Positions 35,823 to 44,386 of a stretch of DNA of 64,000 nucleotides are shown in pieces. The notes below the pieces were generated by a model. It did no database searches. It worked only from the letters and a program-made list of their open reading frames with translations, and was not told the DNA's origin. Every line of letters begins with the position of its first letter. Position 1 is the first letter of the stretch. The DNA comes from Nitrosarchaeum sp. (GTDB taxonomy: Archaea; Thermoproteota; Nitrososphaeria; Nitrososphaerales; Nitrosopumilaceae): the NCBI GenBank assembly GCA_023265135.1, contig JAHFUM010000003.1:1-64000 (forward strand), read 5' to 3'. Made by a program: the position numbers and the translations under genes.

Positions 35823-37181
35823 TCATTTCATTGATTTAACTTGGTCTTTGCAAATATCAGCACTGCATTGACATGTTGCATCACATAAGCATGAATCCTG
35901 CATTTCACAATCACATTCAGAGCCAATTTCTGCAGATGCCGCACAGCCACATGCTGCCTCCTCTTTGCTGCTAGGAATTGAGGGGGGTGGACTCTGTTTT
36001 TGATCTTCATATACACTTCTAGTTTGTTCATAATCTGAAGTATCAGCAAGATATGCTTCACCTCTATTAGTTTGATAACCTCCAGCAGATGCACTTGTTT
36101 GATAACTAACTAATCTACTTGGATCAATTCCCTGCTGGCCAATTTTTTGATTCTTTAGTGCTCTATTGCTAAAGATGAAAAATCCTATGCCACCAAGTGC
36201 AGCCATTGCAGCCATTCCATAAACTATGGTTACTGGAAATCCACCCGTTGAAGTTGTTTGATAACCTTGTGGAGGTCTTGGAGTAATCCCTGCAATTTCT
36301 AAACCATCAAGTACGTCCAGGGCTCCAAATCCAATTGCTGCAATATTTCCTTGATCAGATGACTGAACACTTCTAACTACATAATTTTTATCAGCAGATA
36401 CAGGTGCTTCAAAAACTTTTTCCACTTGTCTACCTTCTCTAAGACTACTCTCACCCATCGTCCATTTAGATACTACAAATCCAGAGATAGATTTGTCCAA
36501 TCCAAATGTTTTAGCATCTGCAGTTACACCTGTAGGATCAAACAAAAAGTGCCAATTAGTCATAGGTTGTTCCAAAATAAAATCAGAGTTTATGACACTT
36601 TTTAACAATATAGAATCAGCCTCAGATTTTGCAAGAATGTCATATACTGCAGGCTCTTTGTCTTTTATCACAGATATTGGGAAATTAATTTCTACACCGT
36701 CGATTATTACAGGATCATCAGTACCCATACCTCTCCAACCCAAATCAATTAATGTACGAACTTGATCTTTTGTAATTACATAATCAGAAATAGTTCCTTC
36801 GAGTTTAATTTTGTAATCAATAGAAGTATTGAGATTTCTACCTTTAAGATGAATATCATAAGTTACATTTAGATCAGAAACTTTAGTGTTACTTTTGTGA
36901 GAGAGAATTTTGTGATTTAGACTTTCAATTAATTTTTGAACACCAGGATTTGAGGCATCTGCAGTACCTGAAACTGTCCATTCTTTTTCATGCAACTCAT
37001 CAAATATTTTTCCCCCATCTGGATATTCAATGAAAACAGTTTTCTGAAAATTATATGAGAATGGAGACGCATTGCTGTTAGGATTTACTCTAGCATCAAT
37101 TTGGGCTGCCCAAACAGAAGAACTTGAGCCAATTACAAACAAAGTGGCAATCAAAACTGCTACAAATACAGTCCTAGACAC
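35823..37181 (-). CDS. secreted, membrane-anchored protein with a cysteine-rich tail
   Basis: 452 residues. An N-terminal signal peptide (VAVLIATLFVIGSSSSVWA) is followed by a large beta-rich extracellular part, then one membrane helix (about 315-335; VTIVYGMAAMAALGGIGFF), and a cytosolic-side tail of roughly 110 residues. The last 40 residues hold nine cysteines, mostly as CxC pairs (CGC, CDC, CLC, CQC), like a metallothionein or metal-cluster site. The start is GTG at 37181. I do not recognise the extracellular part. An extracellular sensor with a metal-binding inner tail is one possible reading. Confidence 0.75.
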   Translation of the reverse strand: MSRTVFVAVLIATLFVIGSSSSVWAAQIDARVNPNSNASPFSYNFQKTVFIEYPDGGKIFDELHEKEWTVSGTADASNPGVQKLIESLNHKILSHKSNTKVSDLNVTYDIHLKGRNLNTSIDYKIKLEGTISDYVITKDQVRTLIDLGWRGMGTDDPVIIDGVEINFPISVIKDKEPAVYDILAKSEADSILLKSVINSDFILEQPMTNWHFLFDPTGVTADAKTFGLDKSISGFVVSKWTMGESSLREGRQVEKVFEAPVSADKNYVVRSVQSSDQGNIAAIGFGALDVLDGLEIAGITPRPPQGYQTTSTGGFPVTIVYGMAAMAALGGIGFFIFSNRALKNQKIGQQGIDPSRLVSYQTSASAGGYQTNRGEAYLADTSDYEQTRSVYEDQKQSPPPSIPSSKEEAACGCAASAEIGSECDCEMQDSCLCDATCQCSADICKDQVKSMK

Positions 37182-37297
37182 GAATAAAATCGACAGTTAA
37201 TTAGTAATAAACTTATCCTTGAAAATTAGATCGAGTATTTCTGAAAAAGTAATATGTAGTAACATCAGTAGACTTTACAGTTTTAGGAGAAAATGAA

Positions 37298-38218
37298 ATG
37301 ATTACAGTGCTAGCAGGTGGAACAGGTTCGGTGAAACTAGTCAGAGGATTAGTATCTCAAGAATCCAAAGTTAACGTAATAAGTAATGTGGGAGATAATT
37401 ATTGGCTTTATGGATTATATGTTTGCCCAGATATAGATACAATTGTTTATGGTTTAGCAGATTTACTAGATCAAGAAAGAGGGTGGGGAATTAAAAAAGA
37501 CACGTTCAATTTTCTAAGACAGATGGAAGTATTTGGAGAAGAGACATGGTTTAGAGTGGGAGACAGAGATGCAGCAACTCATTTGATTAGAACAAACATG
37601 TTAAAAAATGGTAAAAACTTGAGCGATATTACAAAATGGATGTGTGAAAAATTTGCAGTAAGTGCAAACATAATTCCAGTTACAGATAACAGTATAGAAA
37701 CAAGAATAATTACAGACAAGGGGGAATTACACCTTCAAGAATATTGGGTAAAACATCGTGGAAGAGATCCAGTTGTAGGAATTCAGTATATCGGTGCAGA
37801 CAAAGCTCGCCCAAATCCTGAAGCAGTAAATGCAATCCATGATGCAGACATGGTAATTCTAGCACCAGGAAATCCATTAACATCTATTGGTCCAATGTTA
37901 CAAATCAAAGGTATTAGAAAAGAACTTTCAAAAATTAAAAAGAAAGTTGTCGCAGTTAGTCCACTCATTGGAGATAAAGCCATAAGTGGGCCAGCAGCAA
38001 AATACATGGAAGCCGCAGGAATTGAAACAAATGCCTACGGTCTTGCAAAAATGTATTCGGATGTATGCTCAAACATAGTAGTCGATGCAAAAGATAGATT
38101 ACTTGTAAAGAAAATTCAAAGTTTGGACATGAAAGTGTACGAAACAAAAATTACCATGAACAATAAACTAGCTGAAGACGCATTAGCAAATTTCATTTTA
38201 AAACAAATACACGTATAA
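37298..38218 (+). CDS. cofD: 2-phospho-L-lactate transferase (F420 biosynthesis)
   Basis: 306 residues. N-terminal MITVLAGGTGSVKLVRGL and NVGDNYWLYGL form the substrate-binding site of CofD, and the central APGNPLTSIGPML and GDKAISGPAAKYM motifs follow. CofD transfers the phospholactyl (or related) group onto FO to give F420-0. The ATG start is directly before the GGTG strand. cofC begins two bases after its stop, and cofG/cofH lie 21 kb away in the same window. Confidence 0.93.
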   Translation: MITVLAGGTGSVKLVRGLVSQESKVNVISNVGDNYWLYGLYVCPDIDTIVYGLADLLDQERGWGIKKDTFNFLRQMEVFGEETWFRVGDRDAATHLIRTNMLKNGKNLSDITKWMCEKFAVSANIIPVTDNSIETRIITDKGELHLQEYWVKHRGRDPVVGIQYIGADKARPNPEAVNAIHDADMVILAPGNPLTSIGPMLQIKGIRKELSKIKKKVVAVSPLIGDKAISGPAAKYMEAAGIETNAYGLAKMYSDVCSNIVVDAKDRLLVKKIQSLDMKVYETKITMNNKLAEDALANFILKQIHV

Positions 38219-38220
38219 TT

Positions 38221-38859
38221 TTGAAGATTGCAGCAATCATTCCTGTTAAGACTTTCTCTTTAGCAAAAACACGTTTGGATTTATCACCACAACAAAAAGA
38301 AGATTTATGTAAAATCATGCTAGAAGAGATATTACACATATTATCAATTTCGCCACAAATTGAAAAAGTAGTAATTGTAACAAAAGAAGAAAAAGCTATA
38401 GAACTAGGTAAAAAATTCAAGGCCATTATAATTCCAGATAATGAAGAAAAAAGTGTCAACAGTGCGGTATCTCTAGCCGATAAATATCTTACAGAAAATC
38501 AATTTGATGCATCGATTGTTTTCCCACAAGACATACCATTTATCAAAACTCAAGACATTGATTTTATGTTAAACTACAAAATACCTCCAAATTTTGCAAT
38601 AGTTGTGCCTTCGAGAAGATTTGATGGCACAAATGCGCTTGTAAGAATGCCAACAGACTTGATGATCACACATTATGATGAAGATAGTTACAAGATTCAT
38701 ATGAATACCGCAAAAGAACATACAAGAAATGTATCACTTGTTTTTGTAAAAAGAATAATGTGGGATGTAGACAATATGGAAGATTTGAAATTTCTCCTGG
38801 AACAAAATGAGAAGCCAGAGATCGCAGAAAAAATTAAGATGGTTTTAAACTCAAGATAG
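38221..38859 (+). CDS. cofC: 2-phospho-L-lactate guanylyltransferase (F420 biosynthesis)
   Basis: 212 residues of the nucleotidyltransferase fold typical of CofC: AAIIPVKTFSLAKTRL (GTP binding), VFPQDIPFIKTQDIDFM (metal/nucleotide site), VPSRRFDGTNALVRMP and a final VKRIMWDVDNMEDLKFL. It activates phospholactate with GTP to make the CofD substrate. The start is TTG at 38221, two bases after the cofD stop, so the pair is coupled. Confidence 0.9.
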   Translation: MKIAAIIPVKTFSLAKTRLDLSPQQKEDLCKIMLEEILHILSISPQIEKVVIVTKEEKAIELGKKFKAIIIPDNEEKSVNSAVSLADKYLTENQFDASIVFPQDIPFIKTQDIDFMLNYKIPPNFAIVVPSRRFDGTNALVRMPTDLMITHYDEDSYKIHMNTAKEHTRNVSLVFVKRIMWDVDNMEDLKFLLEQNEKPEIAEKIKMVLNSR

Positions 38860-38937
38860 GAAAACACACCTAGTTTTCAAAAAATCCGGTGATTTTAGAG
38901 GATGATCATCAGATTTATAAGAAATGAATTAGCAATG

Positions 38938-38951
38938 GTTATATATTATCA
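38938..38951 (+). promoter_or_regulatory. TATA box of TFB
   Basis: GTTATATATTATC lies about 30 bases upstream of the TFB ATG; this is one of the clearest TATA-like elements in the window. An AAAAGGAAA purine stretch precedes the ATG. Confidence 0.5.
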
Positions 38952-38975
38952 GAAAAGGTTGCAAAAGGAAAAAAA

Positions 38976-39884
38976 ATGGTTAAAAATGTAAATCCAAAGG
39001 ACAGATGCCCAAGATGTGGACAGGGTACTTTAGTTACAGATGCAACCACGGCTGAGAATTTTTGTGGAAAATGCGGTTTTGTAATTACTGATAAAGTTGA
39101 TGAATCAGGTCCTGAATGGAGATCTTTTTCTAACGAAGGTGAAAACAAAAGCAGAGCAGGTGTACCTACTTCATTGGCAATGCATGACATGGGATTAGCA
39201 ACTGTCATCAATCCTCAAAACAGGGATGCTACGGGTAAACCACTTACTTCTGCTATGAAAAGCACGATTGAAAGACTTAGAACATGGGATAGTAGAAGTC
39301 AAGTTCATGAGCCAGTAGACAGGAACTTTAGGCAGGCATTTAGCGAATTAGACAGATTAAAAGACAAATTAGCAGTGGGAGATGCAGTTATTGAAAAAGC
39401 AGCATACATTTATCGTAAAGCATTAGAAAAAGGCCTGGTAAGAGGTCGTTCAATTTCAGCATTAATTGCATCTGCACTTTATGCAGCATGTAGAGATACA
39501 GAGACACCTAGAACACTAAAAGATATTGGACAAGCAAGCAACATAAAACGAAAAGACATTGCAAGATGTTATCGTCTATTATTAAGAGAGTTAAATTTGA
39601 AAATGCCAGTAGTAGATCCAGTAAAATGCATTTCACGAATTGCAAGCAAAGCAGGATTGTCTGAAAAAACAAAAAGAGCAGCTACAAAAATACTTCAAAC
39701 CGCAGAAGAGCAAAAAATATCAGCAGGAAAAGACCCGATGGGATTAGCTGCAGCGGCACTTTATGTGGCATGTGTTACAAATGGTGAAAATAAAACTCAA
39801 AGAGATGTTGCAGAAGCAGCTGGAGTGACAGAAGTCACAATAAGAAATAGGTACAAAGGCTTAAAACTTGCACTGAATCTCTAA
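38976..39884 (+). CDS. tfb: transcription initiation factor TFB (TFIIB homologue)
   Basis: 302 residues. An N-terminal zinc ribbon with Cys11, Cys14, Cys30 and Cys33 is followed by the B-reader/linker (ESGPEWRSF, SRAGVPTS) and two cyclin-like repeats (about 110-200 and 205-300). TFB bridges TBP on the TATA box to RNA polymerase and is required for promoter melting. TBP is encoded at 55726, so both basal factors are in this window. Archaea of this group often have several TFB copies and this may be one of them. Confidence 0.96.
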   Translation: MVKNVNPKDRCPRCGQGTLVTDATTAENFCGKCGFVITDKVDESGPEWRSFSNEGENKSRAGVPTSLAMHDMGLATVINPQNRDATGKPLTSAMKSTIERLRTWDSRSQVHEPVDRNFRQAFSELDRLKDKLAVGDAVIEKAAYIYRKALEKGLVRGRSISALIASALYAACRDTETPRTLKDIGQASNIKRKDIARCYRLLLRELNLKMPVVDPVKCISRIASKAGLSEKTKRAATKILQTAEEQKISAGKDPMGLAAAALYVACVTNGENKTQRDVAEAAGVTEVTIRNRYKGLKLALNL

Positions 39885-39977
39885 ATGAATTCAAAGTTAT
39901 AATCACAATCAGACTACAAAAAATATCACATGTAATTAAATTTTGAAATTAAAATTAGATATATTTTAAACAATACA

Positions 39978-40967
39978 TTATTCAATTTTTAATTTTTGTT
40001 CTTTTTTAGAATTAAAATAATTAATTAGCAATACAGAAATTGAAAATACACCAGAGATTAAAAACAATATCTCCATTGTATTTATCAGAGGATGTGAAAA
40101 TGCCTCTTCAATAGTGATCTCGTTAATTTGAGATAAAAAATTTGCATATGCAAAGATAAAATAATTTGTAGCCCAGTGAACAAGAATTGCAGTTATCAAA
40201 CCAAATCTTAGATAAAGCCAACCAAGTATTATTCCACTTACAGTTGCTTGTGCAAATTTTCCTTCACTCCAAGGCTCACCAGTTATAATATGAGCTAGCC
40301 CAAAAAATATTCCAACTAAAACTATCAAAAAAAGAGATTTTTTAAAATCATAGATGTGTAAATTGCGATTGGGATTCCAAAGAGATTTGAAAAAATGCTT
40401 TATGGATAATTTGTACGAATAAAACACAAAGAGAGGTAAGCCTATGAGAATTACTCGAAATCCAAATTCTTCTACGATAGGAGATGCACTCACATACAAA
40501 AACTGAGTCAGATCATTTTTAACTAGTGGAGGAACAGTGGCTATTCCAAACCCCTGTTGAATAAAATCTATAATTATAGATATCAAAATGAGAATTGAAA
40601 ACCATTTTGCAATTATAATTATATAGTTTGATTTTGTTTCTAATTTTTCATGACTAAGATTTGCAGCTAATGCTTTTAAAAATCCTTTATCAGGACCAAA
40701 CATAGAGATTGCAAAAAGAATGGCATAGATAGACCAAAGAACAATAAAAACATCGCCTATTTCAATATCAAATGGAATTCGATAGTCAATTTTTTCAAAA
40801 ATAGCAATGCTGCTTAGAGGATATTGAAAATTAATGTCGCCACCTATATCTGTATTAAATATAACAAACACACCAATTGGAAATGACAACAACATCATAC
40901 CAAATATGACAGACAAAAGTGCAGAATGTGGAATTACTATAATTTGGAGAATTTTATTTACTTGCAA
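39978..40967 (-). CDS. CPBP-family intramembrane protease (CAAX prenyl protease-like)
   Basis: 329 residues, multi-pass. The three CPBP/Abi motifs are present: SPIVEEFGFRVILIG (EExxxR), IFFGLAHIITG (FxxxH) and AILVHWATNYFIFA (HxxxN/B). Roles range from prenyl-protein processing to immunity-protein function; in archaea the substrates are unknown. At least six membrane helices are evident. It is seven bases downstream of aIF1, so probably co-transcribed. Confidence 0.85.
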   Translation of the reverse strand: MQVNKILQIIVIPHSALLSVIFGMMLLSFPIGVFVIFNTDIGGDINFQYPLSSIAIFEKIDYRIPFDIEIGDVFIVLWSIYAILFAISMFGPDKGFLKALAANLSHEKLETKSNYIIIIAKWFSILILISIIIDFIQQGFGIATVPPLVKNDLTQFLYVSASPIVEEFGFRVILIGLPLFVFYSYKLSIKHFFKSLWNPNRNLHIYDFKKSLFLIVLVGIFFGLAHIITGEPWSEGKFAQATVSGIILGWLYLRFGLITAILVHWATNYFIFAYANFLSQINEITIEEAFSHPLINTMEILFLISGVFSISVLLINYFNSKKEQKLKIE

Positions 40968-40974
40968 TGTCTAT

Positions 40975-41283
40975 CTAGTGAAGCTCGATGCTGGATTCAG
41001 GAAATCCTAAATGAATCAGAGTATCTTTGATGGTATCCCTATGATCACCTTGAAGAAATATGTAACCGTCTTTTGCAGTTCCACCGCAGGCATATTTGTT
41101 TTTTAATTCTTTGGCAACAGTTTCTAAATTATTTAATTTAGGATCTAATCCTTCAATCATAGTTCCTTTTTTCTTGAATCGTCTAGTTTCCAAACGAATT
41201 ATAATTTTTGTACTGTCTTTAGCGAGCTCACCACAAGCGCACAGATCTTCAGGAAGACCACATGTATTACAAATTACCGCCAT
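40975..41283 (-). CDS. translation initiation factor aIF1 (SUI1)
   Basis: 102 residues. SUI1 domain with RRFKKKGTMIEGLDPKLNNLETVAKELKNKYACGGTAKDGYIFLQGDHRDTI-like core; the N-terminus carries CNTCGLPEDLCACGE, a small zinc-knuckle as in other archaeal aIF1. It scans and proofreads start-codon selection on the small ribosomal subunit. The gene heads a short minus-strand unit with the CPBP protease. Confidence 0.93.
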   Translation of the reverse strand: MAVICNTCGLPEDLCACGELAKDSTKIIIRLETRRFKKKGTMIEGLDPKLNNLETVAKELKNKYACGGTAKDGYIFLQGDHRDTIKDTLIHLGFPESSIELH

Positions 41284-41388
41284 ACGTTCTAAATTATTCC
41301 AATTTTACGCACTATTAAGCCTTGTTTGAGATATGAAAAAAGATCGAAAAACAATTGTATTTTTTAGAGAGAAATTTTAACTTAGTAC

Positions 41389-41721
41389 ATGTCAAAAGAT
41401 CTTACAAAAAAGGCAGCAGAGATGTTGTTGAAAGGGGCAACCCTGTTAAGTGAACCATGTCCATATTGTTCAGGTGTAAGAGTAATGAAAGAAGGTCATG
41501 CTCTTTGTATCAATTGTGGGAGAGAGCCTGAAAAAAAAGAGATTCAGGTAGAGGCTTTTCAAATTACAGAACAAACAGAGATAGATATCACATTAGGAAA
41601 AAAATTATCAGAACTATCAAAAGAGCTAGAAAAGGAGACTAATCATGAAAAACAACAACAGATCCTAAGATCAATTAACTTACTCATAGAAACAATGGAA
41701 AAATTAAAGAGTAAACAATAA
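41389..41721 (+). CDS. Sjogren/scleroderma autoantigen 1 (p27/ZNRD2)-family zinc-ribbon protein
   Basis: 110 residues. LTKKAAEMLLKGATLLSEPC followed by CPYCSGVRVMKEGHALCINCG gives the four-cysteine ribbon of the SSSCA1 family, then a helical, charged C-terminus. Archaeal members are widespread but their role is unclear, possibly in protein complexes or ribosome-associated processes. Sec61 beta begins 38 bases downstream. Confidence 0.83.
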   Translation: MSKDLTKKAAEMLLKGATLLSEPCPYCSGVRVMKEGHALCINCGREPEKKEIQVEAFQITEQTEIDITLGKKLSELSKELEKETNHEKQQQILRSINLLIETMEKLKSKQ

Positions 41722-41758
41722 AGTATTTATGTCAAAAATCAAGCTTTGAAAAACAGCA

Positions 41759-41926
41759 ATGAGCAGTAAAAAGAAAGGGGCACCACTACCAGCATCAAGT
41801 GGAGGTCTCATGAGATTCTTTGAGGATGAGACTAAAGGATTCAAAGTTGATCCAAAAATTGTTGTTTCAATCCCAATTAGCTTAATTGTGGTTTCATGGT
41901 TAGTTGACATATTTATAACTCCTTGA
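41759..41926 (+). CDS. Sec61 beta / preprotein translocase subunit SecG-type
   Basis: A 55-residue frame not long enough for usual length cut-offs: MSSKKKGAPLPASSGGLMR, then FFEDETKGFKVDPKIVV, and one C-terminal membrane helix (IPISLIVVSWLVDIFI). This is the standard archaeal Sec61 beta layout: basic Gly/Pro-rich start, conserved FFE-x-E-x-x-G, and a single tail anchor. It associates with SecYE in the translocon. It ends six bases before the DUF2070 gene, suggesting shared transcription. Confidence 0.93.
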   Translation: MSSKKKGAPLPASSGGLMRFFEDETKGFKVDPKIVVSIPISLIVVSWLVDIFITP

Positions 41927-41932
41927 TAGGAC

Positions 41933-43669
41933 ATGGAAAAATCCTCAGATGATGTTTCAAATATACACAGTAGGTTTTCCCTTACACTAATCAATCCAGC
42001 GTCACATTACTTTTCTCTGTTAGGTTCATTAGTTATTGCAGCAGTAATCACAGCTACAATCCATTTAGGATATAACATCTCAGATGGGATATGGTTTAGA
42101 ATTCCAGCTGTGATAGGAACATTGGCATTAATCCAATTAATTGATACTCGCTTTACTAGAAAAAAAGAATATTCAAAATCGTTACACGCATCCCTGTTTG
42201 GAAATATGTTGTGGATTGCCACATTGTTAATGGGATTACTTGCAAGTTTTGTACTATCAAAAGACATGTCATGGTTTGTAACATATGGAATGTTTTTATT
42301 TGCTAGTTTTAGAATAGGTATTTTTACTACAACTTTAGGTGCAAGTATTAGTAAAGCATGGGCCATTTGCATGGTACAACCGCTCGCTATGTTCTTAGTA
42401 ATTATTCCTTATGATATGTGGGGTTCAATGTTGCTAAATCCAATGGCAATAGGATTCGGAGCAGTGTTTTTGATAGTTGCAAGTGTGTGGTCTGTATTAA
42501 CAGATAGAGCGGGGAGGCCTGGCATGGAGAGTACACATAAAACAATACAAGCATACTTGGCATCACAGGGTAATGATTTTACAGAAGCTGAGGAGATTAT
42601 CGAACAGCGTTCATATAAAACAAAAGTATCAACTTCTCAAATTAGACTCCGTTCATCAAATGGAGACACAGAATTTAGGATGGTATTGCCCGAAATTCAT
42701 CCGGGACCATATCACCCAGTCGGGGGAAGTAATATACCATATTTGATTTACAAAAATTTAGATTCTTCAGCAATGATAATGCATAGTATTTCAGATCATT
42801 CGTTAAACCTTCCATCAAAAAACGAAGTTGAAAATTATTTAAAAAATCTAGACAAAAGCACAGTTAAAGAAGAGGGGCTTGTATGCACAGAACCAGTAAC
42901 GGTTCAAATTAACAAAGCTAGAGTCACGGGATTACTCTTTGGAAATAATCCACTGTTGTTTCTCTCATTATCACCGCACGGGATGGAAGATATTCCAAAC
43001 TATATGAAAAAGGAGATAGAACAATACGCCAAAAATAGAAACTATACAAGAATATTGATTGTTGATTGCCATAATGCAATGGGAGAAGAAATTTCAAAAG
43101 AAGATGGGGAAGACATGCTAAAAGCAGCCAAATCTTGTCTGGATTCTTTAATTACAAAGGATAGTTATCCCATAGAATTTGGTTATGCAAATTCAGAAAG
43201 CATGGATGTATGGACAGAAGATTTAGGAATGGGAGGTCTAGGAATAGTATGTTTAAAAATTAATGATAAAAAATTCTTCCTCGGATGGGCAGATGCTAAC
43301 AATATGGAAAACGGAGTTAGAGAAAAAATTGTAGATAATTTTACAAAGAAAGGATATCAATTATTAGAAATTTGTACTTCGGATACACATTATGCCCCAG
43401 TTAAAGCAAGAAACAGAAATGGGTATTATCAGTTAGGATTGATCACTGGGGCAGAAAAACTAACCAAATGGTTTTTAGAAATTGCAAAGATTGCGGAATC
43501 AAAAACAACGTCAGCGAAATTTGAGATTTTAGAAAATGAGGCAGATGTAAAAATTATGGGTCAGGGGATATACGAGGACTATTCCAAGGCTCTAGATAAT
43601 TCGCTAAAATTAACAAAGGGATTTATGATTGGAAGTGTCATATTATTCATAATCACTTTGTTTCTATAG
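41933..43669 (+). CDS. DUF2070 family membrane protein
   Basis: 578 residues. Six or so membrane helices in the first 200 residues are followed by a large soluble domain, and a last helix ends the protein (KGFMIGSVILFIITLFL). The soluble part contains the archaeal DUF2070 pattern VLPEIHPGPYHPVGGSNIPY, then SPHGMED and VDCHNAMG, with several His and Asp that could bind metal. The function is unknown. Its neighbour Sec61 beta makes a role in membrane protein biogenesis imaginable but unproven. The 3' end overlaps the convergent nuclease-fold gene by 17 bases. Confidence 0.85.
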   Translation: MEKSSDDVSNIHSRFSLTLINPASHYFSLLGSLVIAAVITATIHLGYNISDGIWFRIPAVIGTLALIQLIDTRFTRKKEYSKSLHASLFGNMLWIATLLMGLLASFVLSKDMSWFVTYGMFLFASFRIGIFTTTLGASISKAWAICMVQPLAMFLVIIPYDMWGSMLLNPMAIGFGAVFLIVASVWSVLTDRAGRPGMESTHKTIQAYLASQGNDFTEAEEIIEQRSYKTKVSTSQIRLRSSNGDTEFRMVLPEIHPGPYHPVGGSNIPYLIYKNLDSSAMIMHSISDHSLNLPSKNEVENYLKNLDKSTVKEEGLVCTEPVTVQINKARVTGLLFGNNPLLFLSLSPHGMEDIPNYMKKEIEQYAKNRNYTRILIVDCHNAMGEEISKEDGEDMLKAAKSCLDSLITKDSYPIEFGYANSESMDVWTEDLGMGGLGIVCLKINDKKFFLGWADANNMENGVREKIVDNFTKKGYQLLEICTSDTHYAPVKARNRNGYYQLGLITGAEKLTKWFLEIAKIAESKTTSAKFEILENEADVKIMGQGIYEDYSKALDNSLKLTKGFMIGSVILFIITLFL

Positions 43670-44288
43670 TCTTCATCAGATCAAGATTTCCATAAAACTC
43701 ATCTACAAATGATGAAAATTGAAAAATTGGAACTATAGGTACTCTGTCTATGAAATCAATTTTATCGTGGTACAAAGTTACAATTACAGGCACGGCCATA
43801 GCACCTGGTGTTTTTAAAATGTAATGCTTTGTCCTTGCAATTTGTTTTTTTACTGCAGATGATAATGTAGATGAGCTATAACGTTTCCAATGCTTGCAAT
43901 CAATTAGCATTGCAATACCTAATCTTATACCAATTACATCTATTTCCATTCTAGGTTTGGTGAGAATTAGATTTTTAATAATTGCAAAGTTTTTTGAATA
44001 TAAAATTTCAGCAACTAAACCCTCAAAATCCTTCCAATTAAGCATAATTGAAATTTCATCTAATGGACCACCATTTTTTATTAATTCAATTGCAGCTTTT
44101 AGTTTATCCCCATCTTCAAAATAATAATTGTCTTCTTGTTTTGTTCCAATTCCACTTTCAATATACCAATCCAGAATTTTTTGGGAGTCAATTGCATTAA
44201 TTTTTGTAATTGCAATAAAATCTTCAATAGAAATTCCACCTGAAATAATTCCTTTTAGTCCTGAAAGCATATTTTGATTATATCTCAT
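43653..44288 (-). CDS. orphan restriction-endonuclease-fold protein (PD-(D/E)XK, Mrr-like)
   Basis: 211 residues. An N-terminal winged-helix-like region (SGGISIEDFIAITKINAIDSQKILDWY) precedes a nuclease-like core: FEGLVAEILYSKNF, RMEIDVIGIRLGIAMLIDCKHWKR with Asp then D-C-K as the metal-binding D...DxK motif, and SSAVKKQIARTKHY. This matches the Mrr_cat/Holliday-resolvase-like group. No methyltransferase or partner is adjacent. Possible roles are repair nuclease or restriction remnant; catalytic residues look intact. Confidence 0.75.
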   Translation of the reverse strand: MRYNQNMLSGLKGIISGGISIEDFIAITKINAIDSQKILDWYIESGIGTKQEDNYYFEDGDKLKAAIELIKNGGPLDEISIMLNWKDFEGLVAEILYSKNFAIIKNLILTKPRMEIDVIGIRLGIAMLIDCKHWKRYSSSTLSSAVKKQIARTKHYILKTPGAMAVPVIVTLYHDKIDFIDRVPIVPIFQFSSFVDEFYGNLDLMKTIETK

Positions 44289-44386
44289 ATTATTTTTCTT
44301 CAGGAATTAAGGCGATATAGGTTTTAGGAGACACAATCAATTTGTCATTATGAAATAGTTTTATTACAACCAAGCTAAATAAAAAT

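Noticed and set aside
38880-38935. C/D box small RNA upstream of TFB
   Set aside because: A GATGATCA-like string is present but matching C and D boxes with the right spacing are not.
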